Notes: a model not told the origin generated them from the letters alone. Positions 22,897 through 32,123 are shown, numbered from the stretch's first letter. The stretch: DNA of 55,977 bases from an uncultured Muribaculaceae bacterium (GCA_910587475.1 CAJUMR010000016.1:1-55977); one strand, 5' to 3'. Numbers and translations: made by a program.

Positions 22897-24462
22897 TCAC
22901 TTATACGATAAAATCTTCTCTATATAGATTTTATGTCCTGTCGATTTGGGATTATTTTCAGTTTCATTAACAAGCGACAATGTGTGGTGACCGTCGGGTA
23001 AATCAATCGTGTAGAACAGATAAGCTCTGTTACCTTCAAATTTTCCGGCTTCGCTCACATAGTAAGTGTCGATAGTCTTGACCGGCTCACCATCGATCGA
23101 AACCGTAGCACGACCGCCGTCTGTGTTCCAGCTGCCGAGGATAGCCACACCAGTTCCGTCGAACTCGATTGACGCACTGTCGCCCGGAGTCGTTGCAACT
23201 TTATATGGAGCTTCATCACCTTCGCCATATGAGAAATCTTCCCACTTGCCGGAGAAGTTCCATCGTGATTCTTCGGTGACAGGCACAAGCTCGGCAACCT
23301 CTATGCCGGTGAATCCCTTGACAAAGGGAGCGGCGACAGGTTGTTGTTTCTTTATGCGATAGATGTTGTCGCTGACCGATCCACCGTTCTTTTCCACATT
23401 CTCTTTGATGAATGCGAGAGTCTGGGCAACCGCTTTATTATATGAATAGTCGGTGTGGAGGAAGCAACTGTCGGCAATCTGCGGAAGGTGAGATTTGTAT
23501 TCGTCGGGGATGGCGTCATATCCGTCGATAATGCCAAGAACAGCGGCTGCAGTCGCTGTGTTGCAATCGGTGTCCTGACCGCAACGGATTGTGATCTCCA
23601 TTGTCCGAGTCCAATCGCGGTGGCCATAGAGAAGACCCATCACAACATAAGCTCCATTGAGTTTCGCATCAATGTTGAACGGCAGATAGGGCGAACAGAT
23701 ATCGTAAGGAGCCCATTTCTTATCAAGCGCATTCCATGCCGCCTGCCAATCTTCAGGATCATTTTCATAAGCGGCAAGTACGTCTCTGACGCATTGAGCA
23801 TAGCCGCTTTCCGCGGGGATCGATTCAAGAGCCTTGACAACGATCTCCTTAGGGTCGTCGAGTTCGTAGGCCAATGTGTGCATGGTGCTGACAAACATGC
23901 CTGCATACATGCCGTCGGCAGCAGCCATTATCGCTCCTACCCGCTCACACATATCATTAGATGACTGAGGCATGCACGGATTGACGAAGCCGATGAAGTC
24001 ACATTCAATCTGAAAATCAATATCTTCGCAGTGGATACTATTCTGCGGCAACGCAAGTTCGGCCGCAGGTATGCCGTCGAAATAATTTTTACGGCCTTGC
24101 AGGTTGGCATGACACAGCGGGAACTCGGCGTAGGCGAAGTATTTAGCAAGAGAGTCGATTTCGACATCCTGTCCATAGCGTTCCATTGTCGACATGAAAT
24201 TTAGCTGGCCATAGATGTCGTCTTCGATCAAAGCGCCCTCGATGTTCTGCGGAGTCCATTTGATTGAATCTGTGTAGATCGCGCAATTGGATGCAAATTC
24301 CATCGGGCGTCCGTACATTACGCCGATCATTTTTCCGGCCCAGGCGCCGCGCACTTTGTTTTCCATCACATCGGCAGGCAACTCCACATAGTCGGAGGCC
24401 GATTTACAAGCACCTACAGCCAGGGTCAAGCATGCTGCAGCTGCGAAAGTAGTAAATTTCAT
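22897..24462 (-). CDS. Exported ADP-ribosylglycohydrolase family lipoprotein
   Basis: A 521-residue lipoprotein (lipobox VGAC, Cys19). The ADP-ribosylglycohydrolase-like domain spans about 32-345. GAWAGKMIGVMYGRPMEF is the family's opening helix, ALIEDDIYGQL and CGQDTDCNTATAAAVLG carry the acidic metal-binding residues, and MPQSSNDMCERVGAIMAAAD lies between them. The last 150 residues form a separate beta-rich domain (KWEDFSYGEGDEAPY ... GGRATVSIDGEPVKTIDTYY), like sugar-binding jelly-roll domains. Related exported proteins are common in gut Bacteroidetes, where they are thought to act on glycans or nucleosides rather than on ADP-ribosylated proteins. The gene follows the FKBP gene by 34 bp and probably shares its promoter. 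Confidence 0.85.
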   Translation of the reverse strand: MKFTTFAAAACLTLAVGACKSASDYVELPADVMENKVRGAWAGKMIGVMYGRPMEFASNCAIYTDSIKWTPQNIEGALIEDDIYGQLNFMSTMERYGQDVEIDSLAKYFAYAEFPLCHANLQGRKNYFDGIPAAELALPQNSIHCEDIDFQIECDFIGFVNPCMPQSSNDMCERVGAIMAAADGMYAGMFVSTMHTLAYELDDPKEIVVKALESIPAESGYAQCVRDVLAAYENDPEDWQAAWNALDKKWAPYDICSPYLPFNIDAKLNGAYVVMGLLYGHRDWTRTMEITIRCGQDTDCNTATAAAVLGIIDGYDAIPDEYKSHLPQIADSCFLHTDYSYNKAVAQTLAFIKENVEKNGGSVSDNIYRIKKQQPVAAPFVKGFTGIEVAELVPVTEESRWNFSGKWEDFSYGEGDEAPYKVATTPGDSASIEFDGTGVAILGSWNTDGGRATVSIDGEPVKTIDTYYVSEAGKFEGNRAYLFYTIDLPDGHHTLSLVNETENNPKSTGHKIYIEKILSYK

Positions 24463-24496
24463 TTTGTTTAAACAATTTATTTTGAATGGGTGAAAA

Positions 24497-24895
24497 TCAA
24501 TTCACGCCAAGTAATTCTATATCAAAAATAAGCGTTGAGCCTCCCGGAATGCCCGGTTGGGAGAAGCGCCCATAGCCCATCTCGGCGGGCAGATAGATCT
24601 CCCACCGGTCACCGACATGCATTTTTTGCAATGCGATGACCCATCCTTGTATCAGCTCGCGTAGTCTCATAGCCGGAGCAGCCCCACCGCGACTGCTGTC
24701 AAAAGTCTTTCCATTGATCGTTTTACCGATGTAGTGAACAGTGACAACACTGTTGCGATTAGGACTCGGAGCGTCGGTATTTCCTTTCTTGATGACCTTG
24801 TAAAAGATATTCTTGTCAAGCGCCATTACGCCCGGCTCATTTGCCTTGTCGGCAAGCCAACGACGATTTTTCAGTGCATATTCACTTCCTGCCAT
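24497..24895 (-). CDS. FKBP-type peptidyl-prolyl cis-trans isomerase
   Basis: A 132-residue single-domain FKBP that speeds rotation about proline bonds during folding. Domain hallmarks are VTVHYIGKTINGKTFDSSRG, LIQGWVIALQKMHVGDRWEI, the YLPAEMGYG element and the final IPGGSTLIFDIELL. There is no signal peptide, so it should be cytoplasmic, unlike the longer lipoprotein FKBPs of the phylum. It is the first gene of a two-gene unit with the exported glycohydrolase-like protein. It is divergent from the porin gene. Confidence 0.93.
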   Translation of the reverse strand: MAGSEYALKNRRWLADKANEPGVMALDKNIFYKVIKKGNTDAPSPNRNSVVTVHYIGKTINGKTFDSSRGGAAPAMRLRELIQGWVIALQKMHVGDRWEIYLPAEMGYGRFSQPGIPGGSTLIFDIELLGVN

Positions 24896-24964
24896 ACTTA
24901 TTTAGAGTGATTGTCGAGAACCAGCTGTAACTGATGATTTTTTCGATTGATGAATAAGAGAGTG

Positions 24965-24972
24965 CAAATATA
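24965..24972 (-). promoter_or_regulatory. -7 promoter box of the FKBP gene
   Basis: TATATTTG on the minus strand, a perfect TAnnTTTG box, 69 bases before the ATG. It is back-to-back with the porin promoter. Confidence 0.6.
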
Positions 24973-24995
24973 ACCAAGATTTTTCGAAAAATTCG

Positions 24996-25003
24996 TACAT
25001 TTG
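24996..25003 (+). promoter_or_regulatory. -7 promoter box of the porin gene
   Basis: TACATTTG, a perfect TAnnTTTG box ending only eight bases before the ATG at 25012. The transcript should be almost leaderless. Confidence 0.65.
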
Positions 25004-25011
25004 CACAATAT

Positions 25012-27003
25012 ATGAGAAAGATATTATCTTTGCTATTGCTGTCGCTGAGCATCGTGCCGGTTCACTCTCAGCGCAAGCCCACTGCTCCACCCGTCAAAAA
25101 ACAGGTGATAGCGCCATCGTATGCATGGAAAATCATAGAGCCGCTCGGCCTCCGAGAAGCGTCTACGCTTGACACTTTGCCCAACAATTACGGCCAGGAA
25201 TCAGTGCCGTCAATGCGGTCCGACGCCTGGGCCACAACAGGTAATTACGGAGCAGAAGGCATCAACATGATCATAAGTGAACGCGCTCCGATGAGCAATT
25301 TCTTTTTTCAAGACGCCATCGACACATGGTTGCCATCGGTGCAGACAATGAAATTCTACAACACAAGAATACCGATGACGTTGCTGTCGTTCAACTCGGC
25401 CGGTGGCCGCGACAACTCGCAGGAGCGCTTGTCGACTGTTTTCTCCGGCAACATCAACGCCCGCGCCCAAGTTGGCGCCATGGTGGACTACCTATACTCC
25501 AAAGGCTGTTACAACTATCAGGCCGCTAAAAACCTGATATGGGGATTCTCGGGATCATACATCGGTGACAGATATGAATTTCAGGGCTTTCTTAACCATT
25601 GGAACTCGGTCAACAAGGAAAACGGCGGCATCACCGATCCACTGTACATAACAGACCCGGCTGTGCTTCAAGGCGGTGTTGCATCAATCGACCCGAAGTC
25701 AATCCCCACCAGGCTTTCTGACGCTCACACACGTCTCAAAGGCACATATATGTTGCTCAACAACAGATATAAGATCGGTTTCTGGCACGAAGAGGAAATC
25801 CTCGACGAAGAGGCCGATACCATGAAGACGGTAAGATCTTATATCCCGGTCACATCATTTATATGGACCCTGCACTACCGCGATGGCAAGCACATCTTCA
25901 ACAATGGTTCGGCCAAAGAGGACGGCGAATTCTTCGAACATACCTATCTATCGCCCGGATATACCCGCGACTACACAACATACTCGTCGATCGAAAACAC
26001 GGTCGGACTATCGCTTCTCGAAGGATTCAACAAGTATGCAAAATTCGGGCTGTCGGCATATCTCTCCTATGAGATACGCAAATTCAACCAGACACCCGAC
26101 ACTCTCGCCCGCATCGAAGGGCTCACACCCTTCCCTACTGGGATAGAATCGATCAATCCCAAAGCAACGCAAAACCTTGCCCGCATCGGCGGACAGCTGA
26201 CCAAACAACGCGGTTCGATACTGACTTACAGCGCCACGGCTGAATTTGGAGTGCTCGGTGACGAAGTCGGAGACATACGAATCAACGGCGACGTGGCCAC
26301 ACGCTTCAAACTGTTGGGCGATACAGTGTCAATCGAAGGTTTCGGCGGTTTCAGAAACGAAGCTCCGCCCTATCTGATGAACCATTATCTGTCGAACCAC
26401 TTCATATGGCAGAATGATTTCGGAAAGATCAGACGTGTCAATTTCGGCGGAAGGCTCAATATACCATTCACAGGCACTACCCTCTCGGCAGAAGCAAGTA
26501 ATATCCAGAATTATATCTACTTCAACAATTCATTCCTGCCTCAGCAACACGGAGCGAACATACAGACATTCAGCGCGCGGCTCGACCAACGGCTGAAGCT
26601 CGGCATACTGCATTGGGACAACCGCATCACCTATCAGACAACGTCGGACGAAAACATTCTGTCGATCCCTAAGCTTGCCATCTATTCAAACCTGTATCTG
26701 AATTTCAAGATTGCAACGCTTTATGTTCAACTTGGCGTAGACTGCGATTATTACTCCAAATATTACGCACCCAACTATCAACCTGCGACAGCATCGTTTG
26801 CCAATCAGCACGATGTCAAAATCGGCAACTATCCGTTTATGAACGCTTATGCCAACATGAAGTTATCGAAAACACGTTTCTACGTGCTGTTCTCTCATTT
26901 CAACCAAGGCATGATCGGTGGAGACAACTACTTCTCGCTGCCGGATTACCCTCTCAACCCGCGTCGCTTTCAGATCGGATTGTCGATCGATTTTGCCAAT
27001 TAA
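25012..27003 (+). CDS. Putative porin (Porin_10-like outer-membrane beta-barrel)
   Basis: A 663-residue outer-membrane protein with signal peptide MRKILSLLLLSLSIVPVHSQ. From about residue 70 it is a continuous series of amphipathic strands. SVQTMKFYNTRIPMTLLSFN and AGGRDNSQERLSTVFSGNIN are the hallmark early block of the Bacteroidetes putative-porin family (PF14121). LNHWNSVNKENGGITDPLYI follows, and the last strand ends RRFQIGLSIDFAN. Substrate is unknown; family members are thought to be diffusion channels. It is followed 80 bp later by a binding-protein-like lipoprotein on the same strand. Confidence 0.88.
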   Translation: MRKILSLLLLSLSIVPVHSQRKPTAPPVKKQVIAPSYAWKIIEPLGLREASTLDTLPNNYGQESVPSMRSDAWATTGNYGAEGINMIISERAPMSNFFFQDAIDTWLPSVQTMKFYNTRIPMTLLSFNSAGGRDNSQERLSTVFSGNINARAQVGAMVDYLYSKGCYNYQAAKNLIWGFSGSYIGDRYEFQGFLNHWNSVNKENGGITDPLYITDPAVLQGGVASIDPKSIPTRLSDAHTRLKGTYMLLNNRYKIGFWHEEEILDEEADTMKTVRSYIPVTSFIWTLHYRDGKHIFNNGSAKEDGEFFEHTYLSPGYTRDYTTYSSIENTVGLSLLEGFNKYAKFGLSAYLSYEIRKFNQTPDTLARIEGLTPFPTGIESINPKATQNLARIGGQLTKQRGSILTYSATAEFGVLGDEVGDIRINGDVATRFKLLGDTVSIEGFGGFRNEAPPYLMNHYLSNHFIWQNDFGKIRRVNFGGRLNIPFTGTTLSAEASNIQNYIYFNNSFLPQQHGANIQTFSARLDQRLKLGILHWDNRITYQTTSDENILSIPKLAIYSNLYLNFKIATLYVQLGVDCDYYSKYYAPNYQPATASFANQHDVKIGNYPFMNAYANMKLSKTRFYVLFSHFNQGMIGGDNYFSLPDYPLNPRRFQIGLSIDFAN

Positions 27004-27083
27004 CGCTTATCGATAAGCAAAAACTGAGTTCATTTGTTAATTTACAATATAAGCATTACTATCAATAATATATTGCTGAACAT

Positions 27084-27917
27084 ATGAACCACGAACCGAT
27101 AAAAGGCAAATTGCCAATACTCATATCACTGCTCATCCTCACCCTCGCATCCATGTGGCTGCTCGGACGATGCAGCCACTCTAACGAAGCCACAATTTCC
27201 AACCGCTATCAGCGACCAGGGGGCGACACCATTGCGGTTGCGATCGAATTATCGCCGACAAGCTATGCATTCTCCGGCGACTCTGCGACCGGCTTCGATT
27301 ACGAGATGTTGCGCGACATAGCCAAGATCCACAACCTGCCAATCGATTTCCATCCGTTCGCCCCGATCGACTACGCACTCGAAGGCCTCAATACCGGTCG
27401 GTTTGATGTAGTGATAGCCAATATCCCCGCATCGACGGAACTGAAAGATCAGTTTCTGCTGACCGATGACGTGTTTGTCGACCGTCAGGTTTTAGTAAGA
27501 ATGAAAAACGACACAATCGACAGCATCGACTCTACCATACCGCCGCAGATGTCAATACTGCGCGACACTGTGTGGATTGCTGAATCGTCGCCCTATCGCA
27601 AACGACTCTCCAATCTCGCAAAAGAGCTTGGCGACACAATCTATATAATGTCCGACCCTGATTACAGTGCCGAACAATTAGTGCTGTTGACCGCCTTAGG
27701 AGAAATAAAGCAAGCTGTTGTCAACGAGTCCGTAGCAAAGCGACTGGCCGCCGATTACCCGCAGATCGACATATCGACACCGGTGTCATTGTCGCAACTT
27801 CAGCCATGGATAGTTGCCGCAGATCGCCCGGAGTTACGCGACTCCCTGAATGCCTGGATCGATCAGTACAAACAGACCGACGCCTATCACACTCTCATGG
27901 AAAAATACCACCGCTGA
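27084..27917 (+). CDS. Substrate-binding (SBP_bac_3-like) lipoprotein or membrane-anchored protein
   Basis: A 277-residue protein with N-terminal hydrophobic segment LPILISLLILTLASMWLLGR followed by Cys30, so lipid-anchored or membrane-anchored. The rest is a bilobed solute-binding domain: IAVAIELSPTSYAF, TGFDYEMLRDIAKIHNLPID and the ALEGLNTGRFDVVIANIP block are typical of amino-acid-binding proteins and of the N-terminal half of MltF. No transglycosylase domain and no permease or ATPase genes follow. It may act as a sensor or partner rather than as a transport component. It lies downstream of the porin gene. Confidence 0.75.
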   Translation: MNHEPIKGKLPILISLLILTLASMWLLGRCSHSNEATISNRYQRPGGDTIAVAIELSPTSYAFSGDSATGFDYEMLRDIAKIHNLPIDFHPFAPIDYALEGLNTGRFDVVIANIPASTELKDQFLLTDDVFVDRQVLVRMKNDTIDSIDSTIPPQMSILRDTVWIAESSPYRKRLSNLAKELGDTIYIMSDPDYSAEQLVLLTALGEIKQAVVNESVAKRLAADYPQIDISTPVSLSQLQPWIVAADRPELRDSLNAWIDQYKQTDAYHTLMEKYHR

Positions 27918-28042
27918 CACCCTACTCCGGTATTGCGCGTCTACTAAAAAAGGATAATAGCTTTACTACTTCATCTGAATCTAAGAGAACCGAATTGGAT
28001 GCAACAATGATCGGGTTTATCGCCATTCCGTAGTTTCGTGCA

Positions 28043-28240
28043 TTACGGTTCTGTCATTTGCACACTCCTATGCCCGGAGTCCACCTTGTTTAGAGCCTCA
28101 ACGAACTCTATGATCTTACGTGAGCAATACTGCATCACATAGGGATCCTCAATCTCGCCGGTGCGAGAGAGGGCGCTATCATTGTAAGTACCTTGTAAGT
28201 CGGCTTCCGGAATTAGTGTAATATTTTGTAAGTTTTGCCA
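28043..28240 (-). pseudogene. C-terminal fragment of an unidentified gene
   Basis: Without a start codon, the minus strand reads WQNLQNITLIPEADLQGTYN, then DSALSRTGEIEDPYVMQYCS and KIIEFVEALNKVDSG, to a TAA at 28045-28043. An in-frame TGA lies directly before it (28243-28241). The composition and the orderly end are those of a real protein, so I take it as a leftover 3' end. The family is not recognised. It lies in the 440-bp gap between the binding-protein gene and ppdK; the rest of 27918-28357 shows only a palindrome and a terminator. Confidence 0.4.
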
Positions 28241-28248
28241 TCATGTTC

Positions 28249-28265
28249 TGCACGATAATCGTGCA
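28249..28265. repeat. Palindrome TGCACGATaATCGTGCA
   Basis: Two perfect 8-bp half sites around a single central A. The symmetry extends further to GTT...AAC if one mismatch pair is allowed. Operator-like in form, but no promoter box is evident next to it. Confidence 0.45.
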
Positions 28266-28290
28266 AAACGTGCGGACGGTCTAAGAACAC

Positions 28291-28333
28291 GATAGGCGGT
28301 AACCTCCTTTTTATCGGAGCGTTACCGCCTATC
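28291..28333. terminator. Terminator downstream of ppdK
   Basis: GATAGGCGGTAAC (28291-28303) pairs perfectly with GTTACCGCCTATC (28321-28333). An inner CTCC/GGAG stem closes around a T/A-rich loop. It lies 25 bp past the ppdK stop. Confidence 0.75.
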
Positions 28334-28357
28334 TTATTGATAGAGTGGGTTAACCGC

Positions 28358-31072
28358 TTATTCTTCGATAGCAGCCTGTGCCGCAGCTACGCGGGCGATG
28401 GGCACGCGGAAGGGTGAGCAGCTGACGTAGTTCATGCCAAGTTTTGCACAGAACTTAACCGATGAAGGTTCGCCACCATGTTCGCCACAGATGCCGACCT
28501 TGAGTTCGGGTTTAACGCTGCGGCCTTTTTCAACGCCCATGCGAACGAGCTGGCCTACGCCTTCCTGATCGAGCACTTCGAAGGGATCTGTCTTGATGAT
28601 GCCGTGTTCCTTGTAGAATTTGAGGAATTTGGGTGCATCGTCGCGAGAGAAACCAAATGTCATCTGGGTGAGGTCGTTGGTGCCGAACGAGAAGAAGTCG
28701 GCAACCGAAGCGATTTCGTTTGCAGTGAGAGCAGCACGAGGAACTTCGATCATTGTACCAACGAGATAGGGGATCGACTGGCCTTTTTCTTCGAAAACTT
28801 TAGCAGCAGTAACGTTGATGACGTTGGCTTGATGCTGGATTTCTTTGAGAGAACCCACAAGCGGTATCATGATTTCGGGGTGAACATCTATGCCACGTTC
28901 TTTGCAAGCAAGAGCAGCTTCGATGATTGCACGTGTCTGCATTTCGGTGATTTCGGGGTATGTGATGCCGAGACGGCAACCACGGTGACCGAGCATGGGG
29001 TTGAATTCTTCAAGGCTGTCAACTTTTGCTTTGACTTCGGCAAGAGAAATGCCCATTTCGTCAGCAAGTTCTTTCTGAGTTGCAGTCTGATGAGGAACGA
29101 ATTCGTGCAACGGGGGATCGAGGAGGCGGATTGTCACACCATAGCCGTCCATAGCTTCGAAGATGCCTTCGAAGTCGCCGCGCTGCATGGGGAGGAGTTT
29201 GGCAAGAGCTGCACGACGGCCTTCTTCGTCCGATGCAAGGATCATCTCACGGACAGATTTGATGCGGTCGCCTTCGAAGAACATGTGTTCTGTACGGCAG
29301 AGACCGATGCCCTGAGCGCCGAAGTGACGAGCTTGTTTAGCATCGCGGGGCGAGTCGGCGTTTGTGCGGACGAGTGTCTTTGTGAATTTAGCAGCAAGGT
29401 TCATGATTGCGCCGAAATCGCCGCCAAGTTCGGGTTCGGTGGTAGGCACCTGACCGTCGTAAACTTCGCCGGTCGAACCGTTGAGCGAGATCCAATCACC
29501 TTCTTTGTATGTTTTGCCGCCCATTTCGACGGTCTTTTCTTTGTAGTCGATCTTGATTTCACCGGCTCCGGAGACGCAGCATTTGCCCATGCCGCGAGCA
29601 ACAACAGCAGCGTGAGAAGTCATGCCGCCACGCATAGTGAGGATGCCTTGAGCGACTGCCATACCGCGGAGGTCTTCGGGTGAAGTCTCGATGCGGACGA
29701 GAACCACTTTGCGTTTCTTTTCAGCCCATGCTTCAGCTTCGTCAGCAGAGAATACGATCTGACCTGCTGCAGCGCCGGGAGATGCGGGAAGGCCTTTGGC
29801 CACGACATTGGCGCGTTTGAGGGCGCTCTTGTCGAACACGGGGTGGAGAAGTTCATCGAGCTTCTGGGGCTCCATGCGCATAAGGGCTGTCTTTTCGTCG
29901 ATGTCGCCTGCACGGAGAAGATCCATGGCGATTTTCACCATTGCGGCACCGGTGCGCTTGCCGTTACGGGTCTGGAGCATCCAGAGTTTGCCGTCCTGGA
30001 TTGTGAATTCCATATCCTGCATATCTTTGTAGTATGCTTCGAGACGGTCAGCGATAGCAAAGAGTTCCTGTGCGCAGACAGGCATTGATTCTTCGAGTGA
30101 GGGATATTTTGAAGCACGTTCTTCTTCGCTGATGCCTTGAAGAGCTGCCCAGCGGCGAGAACCTTCGATTGTGATCTGCTGAGGTGTGCGTATACCGGCA
30201 ACGACGTCTTCGCCCTGTGCGTTGATGAGATACTCACCGTTGAAGATGTCCTCACCTGTGGCAGCGTCGCGGCTGAATGCCACACCGGTAGCTGAATTGT
30301 CGCCCATGTTGCCATAGACCATTGCCTGAACGTTGACAGCTGTACCCCACTCTTCGGGGATCTGGTTCATGCGGCGATAGAGGATGGCGCGTTCGTTCAT
30401 CCAGCTGTCAAACACAGCGCAGATACCGCCCCAGAGCTGTTCCCATGCGCTGTCGGGGAAATCTTTTCCTGTAAATTCTTTAACGGCGCCTTTGAAGAGT
30501 TTAACAAGGTTTTTGAGGTCGTTGACATCGAGCTCTGTGTCGAGTTTGACGCCTTTTTCTTCCTTGACCTTATCCATGATTTCTTCAAACGGATCGATGT
30601 CATTTTTGCTCTTAGGCTTCATGCCGAGCACAACGTCGCCGTACATCTGAACGAAACGGCGGTAGCTGTCCCATGCAAAGCGGGGATTGCCGCTTTTTTG
30701 CGCAAGAGATTCAACGGTTGCATCGTTCATACCGAGATTGAGGACTGTGTCCATCATGCCGGGCATTGATGCACGGGCTCCTGAACGTACGGATACGAGA
30801 AGGGGATTTGCCGGATCGTTGAATTTTTTACCTGTGAGCGCTTCAACGTGAGCTATAGCTTTTTCAACGTCGTCCTTGAGACGTTTCACAACTTCTTCTT
30901 TTCCATATTGGGTGTATTCGGTGCAGACTTCAGTTGTGATAGTAAAGCCCGGGGGCACCGGCATTCCCAAGAGATTCATTTCAGCGAGGTTAGCACCTTT
31001 ACCACCGAGAAGATTTCTCATCTCGGCATTGCCTTCTGCCTTACCGTCACCGAAGGTATAAACTCTTTTCAT
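28358..31072 (-). CDS. ppdK: Pyruvate, phosphate dikinase
   Basis: Interconverts pyruvate + ATP + Pi and phosphoenolpyruvate + AMP + PPi in the cytoplasm, serving gluconeogenesis or PPi-linked glycolysis. The 904-residue length is normal. The nucleotide-binding part begins KRVYTFGDGKAEGNAEMRNL and contains LGGKGANLAEMNLLGMPVPP. The swivelling phosphohistidine domain holds GGMTSHAAVVARGMGKCCVS, with the catalytic His. The PEP-binding barrel has FGAQGIGLCRTEHMFF and, near the end, GICGEHGGEPSSV with the catalytic Cys. It is a single-gene unit with its own promoter and terminator. Confidence 0.97.
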   Translation of the reverse strand: MKRVYTFGDGKAEGNAEMRNLLGGKGANLAEMNLLGMPVPPGFTITTEVCTEYTQYGKEEVVKRLKDDVEKAIAHVEALTGKKFNDPANPLLVSVRSGARASMPGMMDTVLNLGMNDATVESLAQKSGNPRFAWDSYRRFVQMYGDVVLGMKPKSKNDIDPFEEIMDKVKEEKGVKLDTELDVNDLKNLVKLFKGAVKEFTGKDFPDSAWEQLWGGICAVFDSWMNERAILYRRMNQIPEEWGTAVNVQAMVYGNMGDNSATGVAFSRDAATGEDIFNGEYLINAQGEDVVAGIRTPQQITIEGSRRWAALQGISEEERASKYPSLEESMPVCAQELFAIADRLEAYYKDMQDMEFTIQDGKLWMLQTRNGKRTGAAMVKIAMDLLRAGDIDEKTALMRMEPQKLDELLHPVFDKSALKRANVVAKGLPASPGAAAGQIVFSADEAEAWAEKKRKVVLVRIETSPEDLRGMAVAQGILTMRGGMTSHAAVVARGMGKCCVSGAGEIKIDYKEKTVEMGGKTYKEGDWISLNGSTGEVYDGQVPTTEPELGGDFGAIMNLAAKFTKTLVRTNADSPRDAKQARHFGAQGIGLCRTEHMFFEGDRIKSVREMILASDEEGRRAALAKLLPMQRGDFEGIFEAMDGYGVTIRLLDPPLHEFVPHQTATQKELADEMGISLAEVKAKVDSLEEFNPMLGHRGCRLGITYPEITEMQTRAIIEAALACKERGIDVHPEIMIPLVGSLKEIQHQANVINVTAAKVFEEKGQSIPYLVGTMIEVPRAALTANEIASVADFFSFGTNDLTQMTFGFSRDDAPKFLKFYKEHGIIKTDPFEVLDQEGVGQLVRMGVEKGRSVKPELKVGICGEHGGEPSSVKFCAKLGMNYVSCSPFRVPIARVAAAQAAIEE

Positions 31073-31164
31073 TGATTAAGTAATTGTTTAGTTATTAGTT
31101 ATATATAAATAATTTCTCTGATTGGTTATGAGACCGGGGCTAATACAGTCCCCGATATCTTCTG

Positions 31165-31172
31165 CAAAGATA
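31165..31172 (-). promoter_or_regulatory. -7 promoter box of ppdK
   Basis: TATCTTTG on the minus strand, a perfect TAnnTTTG box, 92 bases before the ppdK ATG, leaving a leader of about 85 nt. Confidence 0.6.
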
Positions 31173-31266
31173 TGCTATTTATCTCAATAAACGAAATTAT
31201 CGGCTAAAAAAAGCCATAATGATCGTATATCAAAGTTAATCTCAAAGTCGATGGAATTCAAGCGTT

Positions 31267-32067
31267 TTAGGAGAGTTCGACATTGAAGCGGTCGGCATCC
31301 TGCCAGACCGCAAAGTCTTTTCGCCATCTGTCCAGAGAGCCGTGGTCGAGGACAACGGTTTCAAGTCCGGGAACTGCCGGCGATCGGTCGACCGGCATGG
31401 ATTGTCCACAGAAATCGGCAATAAACGTCATCCCGTCATAGTGACCGAACTTATCGACTCCTCCACGGTCTACTCCTGCCACAAAAGCTTGGTTTTCTAT
31501 GGCTCTCGCGATCAGCAGGTGCTTCCAGGCATATTCCCGTTCCTTGGGCCAATTGGCTACAAATATCAGCAGATCGTAACTCAAACCGACATTGCGGCAC
31601 CACACGGGGAAACGAAGATCGTAGCAGACAGCCACGGCAATGTTCCATCCCCTGTAGCGCACAACCGGCATCGGACGATCGCCGGCTGACAACAGACGGC
31701 TTTCAGAACTCATCGAAAAGAGATGACGCTTGTCGTAAAACATTTCGTCGCCGCTAGGCTCGATGAAAAATGCACGGTTGCACAACGCCGACCCGGTTTT
31801 AGCAAGAAAACTGCCCGCGATAGCGACATTATGCGCCGCTGCGAGACGATGCAGCTGCGCCACCGTTTCACCACCGTTGGTCTCAGCCCATTGTCCGAGC
31901 CTTTCGCCATCGGAGACGAAGCCTGTGGAAAACAGTTCGGGAACAACCACCAGATCGACATCACCGCTTAGCGAAGCCATGTGTTCTCCGAGAAGTTGCA
32001 TATTATATTGTTTGTCACCCGGCATTATGTCGAGCGATAATGCCGCAAGTCTTAACTGGCTTGACAT
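31267..32067 (-). CDS. Nitrilase-superfamily carbon-nitrogen hydrolase (omega-amidase-like)
   Basis: A 266-residue cytoplasmic amidase of the nitrilase superfamily. The Glu-Lys-Cys triad is present: Glu44 in VVPELFSTGF, Lys113 in FYDKRHLF and Cys148 in VAVCYDLRFP. The pattern TGF after the Glu and FSMSSESRLLSAGD are typical of the omega-amidase/YafV branch, which hydrolyses alpha-ketoglutaramate or related omega-amides. The exact substrate is inferred. It is the last gene of a leftward unit thrC / small protein / acyltransferase / nitrilase, 56 bp after the acyltransferase. Confidence 0.88.
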   Translation of the reverse strand: MSSQLRLAALSLDIMPGDKQYNMQLLGEHMASLSGDVDLVVVPELFSTGFVSDGERLGQWAETNGGETVAQLHRLAAAHNVAIAGSFLAKTGSALCNRAFFIEPSGDEMFYDKRHLFSMSSESRLLSAGDRPMPVVRYRGWNIAVAVCYDLRFPVWCRNVGLSYDLLIFVANWPKEREYAWKHLLIARAIENQAFVAGVDRGGVDKFGHYDGMTFIADFCGQSMPVDRSPAVPGLETVVLDHGSLDRWRKDFAVWQDADRFNVELS

Positions 32068-32123
32068 CTTTATGAGCGTTTGAGATTTTTCAAATTACAG
32101 TTATTTTTTGCTCTCGACAGAGT

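Noticed and set aside
28478..29683. 401-codon plus-strand frame antisense to ppdK
   Set aside because: Mirror frame of a GC-biased conserved gene; the translation is Phe/Cys/His-rich and unlike any family.
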